Of a stretch of 44,910 nt of DNA, positions 31,141 through 38,803 are shown piece by piece. Origin of the DNA: UMGS172 sp045546555 (lineage in GTDB: Bacteria > Bacillota > Clostridia > Oscillospirales > Acutalibacteraceae); the NCBI GenBank assembly GCA_045546555.1, contig JAZQCY010000031.1, positions 1 to 44,910 of the forward strand, in the 5' to 3' direction. A program made the position numbers and the translations under genes. Below the pieces are notes generated by a model. It had not been told where the DNA came from and made no database searches. It worked only from the letters and a program-made list of their open reading frames with translations. Position 1 is the stretch's first letter. Each line of letters opens with the position of its first letter.

Positions 31141-32934
31141 TTATGCCTTAGCCTTTTTGCCGGCAATTATTTTAATTATAAACAAGGTGCCGATCATAAG
31201 AGCAAATGCAATGGGCAGAGTAATCATCCAATTCTGGACAAAGCCTGCGATGATGTAGCTTACGAAGGAAACGCCTGCAACGGTGAGTGCATAGGGCAAC
31301 TGGGTCGAAACATGGTTGATGTGGTTGCACTGACCGCCGGCCGAAGCCATAATGGTGGTGTCCGAAATAGGTGAGCAGTGGTCACCGCAAACGGCACCTG
31401 CCATACAAGCGGAAATTGCTACAACTGCGATCTCGCCGCCCTGGTTGAATACGCTAAGCACGATGGGGATAAGGATACCGAAGGTTCCCCAGGAGGTACC
31501 GGTTGCGAACGAAAGTCCGACAGCGATAAGGAAGATGATGGCGGGCAGGAAGTTCTGCAATGCACCTGCGTTGTTCTGAATAAGCTCGGCAATAAAGACG
31601 TTGGCACCGATGGAGTCGGTCATGGTTTTGAGCGTCCATGCGCAGATAAGTATCAAAATTGCGGGAACCATTGCCTTGAAGCCCTCGGGAATGGACTCCA
31701 TGCAAGCCTTGAACGAAAGCACACGGCGAATCATGAAGAATATAATGGTGAAGATAACAGCGAAGAACGAGCCGTACATAAGACCTACGGAGGCATCACT
31801 GTTGGAGAATGCGGTGATGAAGTCCTCTCCGCTGAAGAAGCCGCCCGAGTAGATCATGCCGATAACGCAAGCGACAACAAGGAAAATAACGGGAACGATA
31901 AGGTCGCAAACACGGCCTCTGGGGTTCTCGGGCAATGCCTCAACCGACTCCTGAACACCTGCTGAGAAAAGGTCGCCGTTTTTGGCGTTGTCCTCGTGCT
32001 TTTTCATCGGGCCAAACTCAAGACCGGTCAAAGCAAGGAAGATGAGCATTGCGATGGTGAGCAATGCATAGAAGTTGTAGGGGATAGCGTGGATAAAGAG
32101 CGACATACCGCTGTCCTCACCTGCACCTGCGGCAAAGCCCGAAACGGCGGCTGCCCAGGAAGAAATGGGAGCGATGATACAAATAGGAGCTGCGGTGGAG
32201 TCGATGATGTAAGCAAGCTTTGCGCGGGAAATGTTCTGCTTATCGGTAACAGGTCTCATAACAGAACCGACGGTAAGGCAGTTGAAATAGTCATCAACAA
32301 AGATGAGAACACCCAAAGCGACGGTGGCAAGCTGTGCGCCTACACGGGATTTGATGTGCTTGGTTGCCCAACGGCCGAATGCAGCCGAGCCGCCTGCCTT
32401 GTTCATCATGGCAACCATTGCGCCAAGCATTACAAGGAACACGAGGATACCGACGTTGTAGGAATCGGCGATCGAGCCGACAAAGCCGTCAGACAGAACG
32501 TGGGTAACGGTGCCTTCAAAATCAAAGTTGGAGTAGATAAGACCGCCGGCCAAAATACCGACAAAGAGGGAAGAATAGACCTCTTTGGTGATAAGAGCAA
32601 GCAAAATGGCGATCACAGGGGGGATCAGAGCCCAAATGGTGCCAAAGAAGGGGATCTGCTCACGGACGGTGCCAAGAGCGGTTTCAAGGTTCTGATCAAA
32701 ATTGGGGTCGGAATTGACATTGGTGTCATAAGCATCGATATACTCATTTGCCGAGTCATAGTCCGAAAGATCATACTGAACATCGTCAACGGTGACGGTG
32801 ATCTGGGTGATCTCGGTGATGGGTTCGTCTTCGGCTGCGGTTGCAGTGGTGAAAAGCGATGTGATACAGAACACGACAAGGCACATCAATGCAACGGTAA
32901 CCCAGACTTTGCGTTTTGCGGGTCGAAGTTTCAT
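31141..32934 (-). CDS. lysW: NhaC-family Na+/H+ antiporter-type transporter, probable lysine transporter (LysW-type)
   Basis: The 597-residue membrane protein has a signal-like first segment, an acidic extracellular stretch (about residues 35-90, Asp- and Asn-rich) and about a dozen further transmembrane segments. Family-typical blocks are V-F-V-D-D-Y-F-N-C-L-T-V-G near 220 and G-A-V-C-G-D-H-C-S-P-I-S-D-T-T near 520. GAGGAGG precedes the ATG. It is the only gene behind a lysine riboswitch with its own terminator, and NhaC-superfamily proteins under L-box control have been proposed as lysine transporters (LysW). So lysine uptake, rather than simple Na+/H+ exchange, is the likely role. The symbol follows from that context, not from sequence similarity alone. 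Confidence 0.85.
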   Translation of the reverse strand: MKLRPAKRKVWVTVALMCLVVFCITSLFTTATAAEDEPITEITQITVTVDDVQYDLSDYDSANEYIDAYDTNVNSDPNFDQNLETALGTVREQIPFFGTIWALIPPVIAILLALITKEVYSSLFVGILAGGLIYSNFDFEGTVTHVLSDGFVGSIADSYNVGILVFLVMLGAMVAMMNKAGGSAAFGRWATKHIKSRVGAQLATVALGVLIFVDDYFNCLTVGSVMRPVTDKQNISRAKLAYIIDSTAAPICIIAPISSWAAAVSGFAAGAGEDSGMSLFIHAIPYNFYALLTIAMLIFLALTGLEFGPMKKHEDNAKNGDLFSAGVQESVEALPENPRGRVCDLIVPVIFLVVACVIGMIYSGGFFSGEDFITAFSNSDASVGLMYGSFFAVIFTIIFFMIRRVLSFKACMESIPEGFKAMVPAILILICAWTLKTMTDSIGANVFIAELIQNNAGALQNFLPAIIFLIAVGLSFATGTSWGTFGILIPIVLSVFNQGGEIAVVAISACMAGAVCGDHCSPISDTTIMASAGGQCNHINHVSTQLPYALTVAGVSFVSYIIAGFVQNWMITLPIAFALMIGTLFIIKIIAGKKAKA

Positions 32935-32968
32935 AAATAGTCCTCCTCAAATTTATGCAAAGAAAAAT

Positions 32969-32998
32969 AAAAAGGCTGTGGTGTACCACAGCCTTTTG
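32969..32998 (-). terminator. Riboswitch-controlled terminator
   Basis: AAAGGCTGTGGT / ACCACAGCCTTT on the minus strand followed by TTATTTTT, between the lysine riboswitch and the transporter start. Lysine binding should favour this hairpin and stop transcription. Confidence 0.9.
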
Positions 32999-33011
32999 AA
33001 GCCAAAAAGCG

Positions 33012-33172
33012 ATGATAGCCCTCCACAAACTGTGACAGTACACGGCGTATTTCACCGTATCCCAACCGCAATCGCCCGAAAAAGCAACTACGGTTTCGGC
33101 AGTTATTCCCTTCACGTGGGCGTTTTCGCACCGTGGTCACGCTACTCATAATAACTGCGCCTCTATCTTTGC
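33012..33172 (-). ncRNA. Lysine riboswitch (L-box)
   Basis: The minus strand carries the L-box core in order: GATAGAGGCGCAG in the P1/P2 region, GAGTAGC, the GAAGGGAA segment, ACTGCCGAA, GGTTGGG, ACTGTCACAG and TGGAGGGCTATC, which closes P1 with the first GATAG. About 160 nucleotides, the normal length. The terminator follows 14 bases on, and the transporter 80 bases on, so it is an OFF switch by attenuation. Confidence 0.95.
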
Positions 33173-33179
33173 TTCTTAC

Positions 33180-33208
33180 ATTATAAACGGAAAATGCCAC
33201 AAAATCAA
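33180..33208 (-). promoter_or_regulatory. Promoter of the lysine riboswitch transcript
   Basis: TTGATT, 17 bases, TATAAT on the minus strand, ten bases before the L-box. Confidence 0.8.
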
Positions 33209-33239
33209 GTAGTTTGTGTAAAAAAGCAGAACAGTGTCG

Positions 33240-34055
33240 TTAAATCTGATAAAAATGCTTTTTGCGGAAGGCCTTGGGCGACATTTTAAAGCGTTCCTTA
33301 AAAACATAACTGAAATAGCTCTGCGAATTAAAGCCGCAACGTGCGGCAACATCGACTATCGGTATATCGCAGGAGGCAAGCAGACTTTGAGCCGCTGTTA
33401 GCCGTGTTCGGGTGATAAACTCATTGGGCGGAAGGTCGGTTACCTGCGTGAAGATGCGGTAAAAATAGGATGTGCTCAAATGGCACCGCTTGGCCAGTAT
33501 CTCGGCATTCAAGGGCTCGGAATAATGCTCACGGATATATTCCACCGAGGTCTTGACCGCCGACTGGCTTGTGTCGGCAGATGTATTGTCCGAGGCGCTG
33601 ACGGCACAGTCCTTTCTTAAATTATAAAGCAGACGTATCAGCCGACCTGCTGCTTTAACGTCGCTGAAATCGTCAAAATCGGGTTCGGGGTCGCAAAGAG
33701 CCGAAAACAGTTTTTTGTATTTTTCAAAATCACACCCTCGAATAAACTTGGGCAGGGTGGCAATAAGCTGGCGCAAACGTTCATCGGTGGCCGAAAAATG
33801 CAAAAACAAGGCCTTAAAATGCAAAAGGCTCTGCCGTTTGTCCCCCGGGGAGGCTATCAGAATACAGCCTTTTTTGATCTCGTTGCGCTGACCGTTGACA
33901 AACGAAATACCGCCGTCCTCACAAAAAAGCTCAAGCTCATACTCCTTAACGGTGCGCAATGGGGTCAAAATCTCACCGCCCTTAAAGCGGTATTCCTGTC
34001 GGATGCTTGTGTCAAAAATTCCCGAACCGAAAATTTTGGGTAATCCCGATTCCAA
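33240..34055 (-). CDS. AraC-family transcriptional regulator
   Basis: A 271-residue protein with a sensor region of unclear type (1-140) and a C-terminal double HTH (about 170-268: Y-S-E-P-L-N-A-E-I-L-A-K-R-C-H-L-S-T-S-Y-F-Y-R-I-F, then D-V-A-A-R-C-G-F-N-S-Q-S-Y-F-S-Y-V-F-K). It starts with TTG at 34055, six bases after AGGAGGG. A nearby ATG in another frame stops after 15 codons and is rejected. It is divergent from the GH16 gene with an inverted repeat between, so control of that gene and the following dehydratase and SDR genes is likely. Confidence 0.88.
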   Translation of the reverse strand: MESGLPKIFGSGIFDTSIRQEYRFKGGEILTPLRTVKEYELELFCEDGGISFVNGQRNEIKKGCILIASPGDKRQSLLHFKALFLHFSATDERLRQLIATLPKFIRGCDFEKYKKLFSALCDPEPDFDDFSDVKAAGRLIRLLYNLRKDCAVSASDNTSADTSQSAVKTSVEYIREHYSEPLNAEILAKRCHLSTSYFYRIFTQVTDLPPNEFITRTRLTAAQSLLASCDIPIVDVAARCGFNSQSYFSYVFKERFKMSPKAFRKKHFYQI

Positions 34056-34106
34056 TCATAGCCCTCCTTTTGGATAGAATTTCTAAAATATAAAAATCGA
34101 ATATTG

Positions 34107-34136
34107 ATAGCAATGCGCCGTTACAATTGCTATAAT
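34107..34136. promoter_or_regulatory. Inverted repeat overlapping the GH16 promoter (operator candidate)
   Basis: ATAGCAAT and ATTGCTAT, perfect 8-base arms with an 11-base spacer. The right arm overlaps a -10 box TATAAT (34131-34136). It lies between the divergent AraC and GH16 genes. Confidence 0.6.
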
Positions 34137-34197
34137 TAGCATAGCACAGCAAGAAACACTTGTAAAGGCCAAAATTTATAAAAGGAGCGTTGTCATT

Positions 34198-35052
34198 ATG
34201 AAAGAATACAAAATTGATAATCATGAGCCGTCATACTTACCCGACGGTGAATGGAAGCTTGTATGGGCGGATGAATTTGACGGCACCGAGCTTGACCGAA
34301 CAAAATGGGATTTCCGTTTGAATTTTTGGGGTAAACGCTTTGATGCTTATACCGATCAAGGTGTGATCGTCCGCAACGGCTGTGTGGAGCTTCACCGCAC
34401 CGAGGTTGACGGTCGATATGTTTCTCCTCAGCTTCAAACGGGCAGTAACTCGTTTGATGTGCCTAAAAGCGGTCTTGACAATCCTTGGGGCGAGAACGAG
34501 ATTTGGAAACTCGGCATTTTAGAACCGCCAAAGTTTGTGCACCGTTATGGTTTCTATGAGTGCCGTTGCAAGTTCCAGAAGGATCCAAAAACCATGTGGA
34601 GTGCATTCTGGACACAGTCACCGACCATTGGCGCACGTTTTGAGCCCGAATGGTGCGGTATCGAGTCCGATATTATGGAGCACTTCACGCCCGGTATTGC
34701 CACAACCGGCAACATTATGGGCGGATACGGCAAGCAGTTCCGTGAGGAAGGACGTGTGAGGTACGAGATAGAAGAGGAAGGTTGGCACTATTTTGGTATG
34801 GATTGGCAGCCTGATGGCTATGTTTTCTATTGCGACGGTAAAGAGGTTTCCCGTTGCAATAAAAACGTTTCACACGTTCCGCAGTTTATTTTACTGACTA
34901 CCGAGGTTCAGGGCTACCGCAGCTCAAAGGGTAAGACAATAATAGATGCCGACGGCAAGGAAAAGATATTTCATTCCTACGATATTGTCGGTGAGTATGA
35001 GGACGATGCCTTTATCTGCGATTTCGTCCGTGTTTTTGATAAGATCAAATAA
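34198..35052 (+). CDS. Glycoside hydrolase family 16 (endo-beta-glucanase/galactanase type)
   Basis: The 284-residue protein has the GH16 beta-jelly-roll pattern: W-A-D-E-F-D-G near residue 24, Y-G-F-Y-E-C-R-C-K-F near 117, the catalytic E-S-D-I-M-E motif (nucleophile and acid/base Glu, about 158-163) and H-Y-F-G-M-D-W-Q-P-D-G-Y near 195. No signal peptide is present, so it would act inside the cell on imported oligosaccharides or be exported by an unusual route. AAAGGAG precedes the ATG. The E-S-D-I-M-E form without an extra residue is the classical ExDxxE type. Substrate (beta-glucan, galactan, agar or porphyran-type oligomer) cannot be fixed from sequence. Confidence 0.88.
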   Translation: MKEYKIDNHEPSYLPDGEWKLVWADEFDGTELDRTKWDFRLNFWGKRFDAYTDQGVIVRNGCVELHRTEVDGRYVSPQLQTGSNSFDVPKSGLDNPWGENEIWKLGILEPPKFVHRYGFYECRCKFQKDPKTMWSAFWTQSPTIGARFEPEWCGIESDIMEHFTPGIATTGNIMGGYGKQFREEGRVRYEIEEEGWHYFGMDWQPDGYVFYCDGKEVSRCNKNVSHVPQFILLTTEVQGYRSSKGKTIIDADGKEKIFHSYDIVGEYEDDAFICDFVRVFDKIK

Positions 35053-35070
35053 TATAATTTTTAAAATTTG

Positions 35071-35104
35071 CCGCCTGAAAGTGTTGCTTTCTGGCGGTTT
35101 TTTG
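35071..35104 (+). terminator. Terminator after GH16
   Basis: CCGCC-t-GAAAG-tgttg-CTTTC-t-GGCGG followed by TTTTTT. Confidence 0.9.
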
Positions 35105-35130
35105 ATAAAAATAATAGAATATCTAAAAAG

Positions 35131-35181
35131 TGTGATAGAATATTGATATAAAATCACAGGACATGGTGTTACTATTATAAT
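35131..35181 (+). promoter_or_regulatory. Promoter with inverted repeat upstream of the dehydratase gene
   Basis: TGTGAT (35131-35136) and ATCACA (35153-35158) are complementary half-sites 16 bases apart. The right half is also the -35 box (ATCACA-17-TATAAT, -10 at 35176-35181). A regulator bound here would compete with polymerase. Confidence 0.5.
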
Positions 35182-35209
35182 ATGCAAAACTTGTAAAGGA
35201 GAAATGAAA

Positions 35210-36370
35210 ATGAAGGTAACCGACATAAAGGCATTTGTTGTTGACTGCTTCAGAACCAATTGGGTTTTTGTGAAGATCTACACCGATGAGGGCATCACCG
35301 GTGTTGGTGAGGGTACCTTGGAGTACAAGGAAAAGGCTTTCCTTGGTGCTTTGGAGCATATAAGAGAATATCTTGTGGGGCAGGACCCCAGGGACATTGA
35401 AAAGCATTGGCACCACACCTACCGTGACGCTTATTGGCGTGGCGGCCCCGTGCTGATGAGCGCCTTGTCGGCGGTCGAGTGCGCTTTGTGGGACATTTTG
35501 GGCAAGTCCTTGAACGTTCCCGTTTATCAGTTACTCGGCGGCAAGTATCACGACAAGGTTCGTATCTACGTCAACGGCTGGTTTGCAGGCGCAAAGGAGC
35601 CCGAGGAATTTGCCGAAAAGGCAAAAATTGCTGTTCAACGTGGCGTTACGGCAATGAAGTGGGACCCGTTCGGCAAGTCGTATTTGCAGATATCCAATGC
35701 CGATCTTGACAAGGCGCTTCGCAACGTTGCCGCTGTCCGTGAGGCCGTCGGTAACTCGGTCGATCTGCTTATCGAGGGTCACGGACGATTTGACGTTCCC
35801 ACCGGTATCAAGATTGCCAAGGAGCTTGAGCAGTTCAAGCCGATGTTCTTTGAAGAGCCCACACCGCCCGATAATATCGACGCTTTGAAGGCTGTCAGAG
35901 ACAAGTCTCCCGTTGCCATTTCGGCAGGTGAGAGGCTTTACAGCCGTTGGGATTACCGCAAGCTGTTTGATATTCGTGCCGCCGATTACATCCAGCCCGA
36001 TATTTCCCACGCAGGCGGTATTTCGGAGCTGAAAAAGATCGCCGCCGAGGCCGAGTCGAGATATATTCCGTTTGCACCGCACAATCCGTCGGGCCCCGTT
36101 GCCAACGCCGCAACCTTGCAGTTGGCCGCCGCTTGCCCCAACTTCTGCATTTTGGAAATTATGTATAGCGACGTCGAGTGGCGCAAGGATGCCACCAACG
36201 AGAGCCTCGAGTATAAGGACGGTTATATCACCATTCCCGATAAGCCGGGTCTTGGCATCGAGATAAACGAGGAGGAGTGCTTGAAGCACCCCTATCAGCC
36301 TCACACACTTCGCCATTACACCGGTCAGTTGACCAACATCCGCCCCGCGAAATCGGAGTTTTATTTCTGA
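35210..36370 (+). CDS. Enolase-superfamily sugar-acid dehydratase (galactonate dehydratase-like)
   Basis: The 386-residue protein is a mandelate racemase/muconate lactonising subgroup member. Barrel residues are visible: K in T-A-M-K-W-D-P-F (near 150), Glu in L-I-E-G-H-G-R-F with the catalytic His (near 187), F-F-E-E-P-T-P-P (near 215), S-A-G-E-R-L (near 240), Q-P-D-I-S-H-A-G-G (near 265) and A-P-H-N-P-S-G-P (near 290). In E. coli DgoD the first ligand is Asp (D-F-H-G-R); Glu here may mean a different substrate. It should dehydrate an aldonic acid to a 2-keto-3-deoxy acid. Start 35210 has the better spacing from GGAG than 35204. Confidence 0.88.
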   Translation: MKVTDIKAFVVDCFRTNWVFVKIYTDEGITGVGEGTLEYKEKAFLGALEHIREYLVGQDPRDIEKHWHHTYRDAYWRGGPVLMSALSAVECALWDILGKSLNVPVYQLLGGKYHDKVRIYVNGWFAGAKEPEEFAEKAKIAVQRGVTAMKWDPFGKSYLQISNADLDKALRNVAAVREAVGNSVDLLIEGHGRFDVPTGIKIAKELEQFKPMFFEEPTPPDNIDALKAVRDKSPVAISAGERLYSRWDYRKLFDIRAADYIQPDISHAGGISELKKIAAEAESRYIPFAPHNPSGPVANAATLQLAAACPNFCILEIMYSDVEWRKDATNESLEYKDGYITIPDKPGLGIEINEEECLKHPYQPHTLRHYTGQLTNIRPAKSEFYF

Positions 36371-36382
36371 TGAATTGTACCT

Positions 36383-36445
36383 TGTCGGGACGTCGAGGGC
36401 GCCGTCCCCTACAACGGCAGGAGCAAGCCCCTGCCCTACGGATAA
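36383..36445. repeat. REP-like palindromic element
   Basis: GGGACGTCGAGGGCGCCGTCCCC and GCAGGAGCAAGCCCCTGCC palindromes between the dehydratase and SDR genes, related in style to the repeats at 11.4-11.8 kb and 26.1-26.3 kb. It does not obviously break the operon. Confidence 0.65.
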
Positions 36446-36457
36446 AAGGAGATTTTT

Positions 36458-37273
36458 ATGAATAAAGCAGTATTTATAACGGGAGCTCAAAGCGGCACGG
36501 GCTATGCAATAGCCGAAACCTTTGCCAAGAACGGTTGGGATGTGTTTATTACAAGTCGCAACGGTGAGGAAGCCGAAAGAGCCGCCGAACAATTGACCGC
36601 TGATTACGGCGTTTTCTCAAAGGGCTATGAGTGCAACATCCGCAACGAGCAGCAGGTTATTGATATTTTTAACGATATTGACAAAACTGGTCGTTTTGTT
36701 GAAACCATAGTGCTCAACGCCGCCAATATGGGATTTGGTAACGACCCTGCAAAGGGGCTTGACTTTTTTGAGCAATCCTTGGACGAGTTTCAGGAGGTAT
36801 TTGAAACCAACCTTGTTTGGAACTTTTCAATGGTGCGCCAGGCGGCTATTCGTATGCGTGATCACGGACACGGTGCGGTTGTTTTCATCAGCTCCAACAC
36901 GGCCTACCGTGCCATCCCCAACCGTGCCGCATATTCGGCATCAAAGGGCGGTATAAACTCGCTGTCCCGTGCGCTTGCTATTGACCTCGGCAAGTACGGC
37001 ATCCGTTCCAACGTTGTGCTTCCGGGTACCATAAAGACCGAACGCTGGGTCAAGATGGGTAATAAGCAGATAGTAAACGGTGAACTGACCCCCATCGGTG
37101 ACATTTCCGATTTTGAGGATATTGCCAATGCCGCTTATTTTCTCGGTTGTGACCTTTCCAAGAACATCACGGGCACCGAGATCACGGTGGACGGCGGTAT
37201 GACCTGTCAGCTTTACCCCTCGGTTTTAAACGACCTCAAAAGAGAAAAGCTTCAAAGAGAGGGTATTCTGTAA
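36458..37273 (+). CDS. Short-chain dehydrogenase/reductase
   Basis: The 271-residue classical SDR has the cofactor loop T-G-A-Q-S-G-T-G-Y-A (residues 8-17), N-A-A-N (about 88-91), catalytic Ser in F-I-S-S-N-T and Y-S-A-S-K (about 163-167), then P-G-T-I-K-T-E and V-D-G-G-M-T at the C-terminal end. AAAAGGAG precedes the ATG. It follows the sugar-acid dehydratase and GH16 genes, so it probably oxidises or reduces a sugar or sugar acid in the same pathway. Exact substrate unknown. Confidence 0.9.
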   Translation: MNKAVFITGAQSGTGYAIAETFAKNGWDVFITSRNGEEAERAAEQLTADYGVFSKGYECNIRNEQQVIDIFNDIDKTGRFVETIVLNAANMGFGNDPAKGLDFFEQSLDEFQEVFETNLVWNFSMVRQAAIRMRDHGHGAVVFISSNTAYRAIPNRAAYSASKGGINSLSRALAIDLGKYGIRSNVVLPGTIKTERWVKMGNKQIVNGELTPIGDISDFEDIANAAYFLGCDLSKNITGTEITVDGGMTCQLYPSVLNDLKREKLQREGIL

Positions 37274-37288
37274 GTGAACATAAAAAGT

Positions 37289-37326
37289 AAAAGAGAGGAA
37301 AAGCATTGCTTTTCCGCTCTTTTTTG
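37289..37326 (+). terminator. Terminator after the SDR gene
   Basis: GGAAAAGCA / TTGCTTTTCC core stem with outer AAAAGAG / CTCTTTT pairing and a T run. Confidence 0.88.
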
Positions 37327-37339
37327 CTAATAGATAGTT

Positions 37340-38146
37340 TTATAATTTTTCTGCTTCCCAACCGTTTTTGGTAAGTATCCAGCGCTCCGAAAAACCGCAT
37401 TCTTTGGCCAAGGCGGCGGCATCCTCTAAAAAATCGCCAAGGCGTTCCTTTTCGTGGCAGTCACCGTTGATGACAATTTTGCCGCCGAGTCGGTTTATCT
37501 CCTTCAAAATAAACTCGGCAGGGTAGGGTGCGGTGCGGTAGCTTCGGGTCATTGCACCGACGTTGATCTCAAAAAATCGGCCAGACGGCACAAGCGCACG
37601 CACAGCCTTCAGGGCTGCGTTTTTGTATCGGTCGGTCAACACCCTCGGGTGGGTTTCAAAAAACTTTGAAACGAGGTCGATGTGGCCGATGATATCGCAA
37701 TCCGTTTTGTTGACAACATCGCTGACAAGGTCGAAATATTCTTCGGCAAAGCTTTCAAAATCGCCGCCGTAATGCTCGTCCAAAACCTCCTGCAACATCT
37801 CAGGTGTAAGGTCAACAGGATACAGCTTGCCGTTCTTTTTGACGTTGTGTACCGAGCCTATTATGTAGTCATATCCGTCACCGTAGGGCTCGGAATAGTA
37901 GTCCTGCTCTAACCCCAAAAAGATCGTCATTTTGCCTTCGTATTCCTTTTTTAAGGCATTTACTTCGGCTTTGTAGACCTCGGTGCTTTCGGGGGTCATG
38001 CTGTACGGTTCAACGCACGGGTCATAGGAATGCCCCGAAAATCCGTAAATTTTAAAGCCTCTTTTTATGGCTTCTTCAACCATTTCACGGGGTGTGTTTT
38101 CACCGTCGCAGTAGTTGGTGTGGGTGTGAAGATCAATCGTTATCAC
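37340..38146 (-). CDS. hisK: Histidinol-phosphatase, PHP type
   Basis: The 268-residue PHP-domain phosphatase removes phosphate from L-histidinol phosphate. Metal-binding motifs are present in order: D-L-H-T-H-T (4-9), G-F-S-G-H-S, G-L-E-Q-D-Y, G-S-V-H, G-H-I-D-L and N-G-D-C-H. GTG at 38146 is the only start that gives a correct PHP N-terminus with AGGAG upstream; it overlaps the hisIE end by 14 bases. Last gene of the his operon, and it fills the step for which no bifunctional HisB phosphatase domain is present here. Confidence 0.9.
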   Translation of the reverse strand: MITIDLHTHTNYCDGENTPREMVEEAIKRGFKIYGFSGHSYDPCVEPYSMTPESTEVYKAEVNALKKEYEGKMTIFLGLEQDYYSEPYGDGYDYIIGSVHNVKKNGKLYPVDLTPEMLQEVLDEHYGGDFESFAEEYFDLVSDVVNKTDCDIIGHIDLVSKFFETHPRVLTDRYKNAALKAVRALVPSGRFFEINVGAMTRSYRTAPYPAEFILKEINRLGGKIVINGDCHEKERLGDFLEDAAALAKECGFSERWILTKNGWEAEKL

Positions 38147-38801
38147 TGGCCATCTTCTCCTGCTTGACCTTGTGGTCGATAACGTGACGTGATGCAAGCT
38201 CCTTGCGCACGTCATTCACCGAAATGCCGTTTTCGACCATCATGACCATCACGTGATAGGCAAGGTCGGCAATCTCATAAACGGTCTCTTTTTTGTCGTG
38301 ATCCTTGGCGGCGATAATGACCTCGGTGCATTCCTCGCCGACCTTTTTGAGAATCTTGTCAAGACCCTTTGAGAAAAGGTAGGTGGTGTAAGAGCCCTCG
38401 GGCATCTGTGCCTTTCTGCCTTGCAACAGCTCATAAAGTCCGTCCATCGAGTATTCGGAAAGCTCGTCACTTTCCCAAACGGTCTCGGTAAAGCAGGAAT
38501 CGGTGCCCTTGTGGCAGGCAGGGCCGTCCTTTTCGACCACAACGGTCAAAGCGTCACGGTCACAGTCGGCGGTTATCGACACGATGTGCTGATAGTTGCC
38601 GCTGGTCTCACCTTTAAGCCAAAGCTCCTGACGAGAACGGCTGAAAAAGCAGGTCAAGCCCTTTTCCATCGAAATTTTGAGGCTTTCCTCGTTCATATAG
38701 GCCAGGGTCAGCACCTTTTTGGTCAAACTGTCGACTACGATGGCAGGAATAAGTCCCTTTTCGTCAAATTTAAGCTGTGATATATCAAAATTAGTATTCA
38801 T
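38133..38801 (-). CDS. hisIE: Bifunctional phosphoribosyl-AMP cyclohydrolase / phosphoribosyl-ATP pyrophosphatase
   Basis: The 222-residue fusion carries HisI (about 1-110) with the metal motif D-C-D-R-D and C-H-K-G-T-D-S-C-F, and HisE (about 115-215) with V-G-E-E-C-T-E-V-I-I-A-A-K and Y-E-I-A-D-L-A-Y-H. It carries out steps 2 and 3 of histidine synthesis. Two bases follow between it and hisF. Confidence 0.95.
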   Translation of the reverse strand: MNTNFDISQLKFDEKGLIPAIVVDSLTKKVLTLAYMNEESLKISMEKGLTCFFSRSRQELWLKGETSGNYQHIVSITADCDRDALTVVVEKDGPACHKGTDSCFTETVWESDELSEYSMDGLYELLQGRKAQMPEGSYTTYLFSKGLDKILKKVGEECTEVIIAAKDHDKKETVYEIADLAYHVMVMMVENGISVNDVRKELASRHVIDHKVKQEKMASDND

Positions 38802-38803
38802 CG

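Noticed and set aside
31996..32940. 314-codon open frame on the plus strand
   Set aside because: Antisense to the NhaC-family transporter gene; composition (Cys, Gly, Asp-rich) is that of a shadow frame.
33111..34224. Short frames over the lysine riboswitch and the AraC leader (for example 32786-33115 and 34012-34224 on the minus strand)
   Set aside because: They lie in the structured riboswitch or end 15 codons after an ATG that actually precedes the TTG start of the AraC gene.
36371..36457. Transposon boundary between the dehydratase and SDR genes
   Set aside because: Only short palindromes are present, with no inverted ends, target duplication or transposase; a dispersed REP-like repeat explains it.
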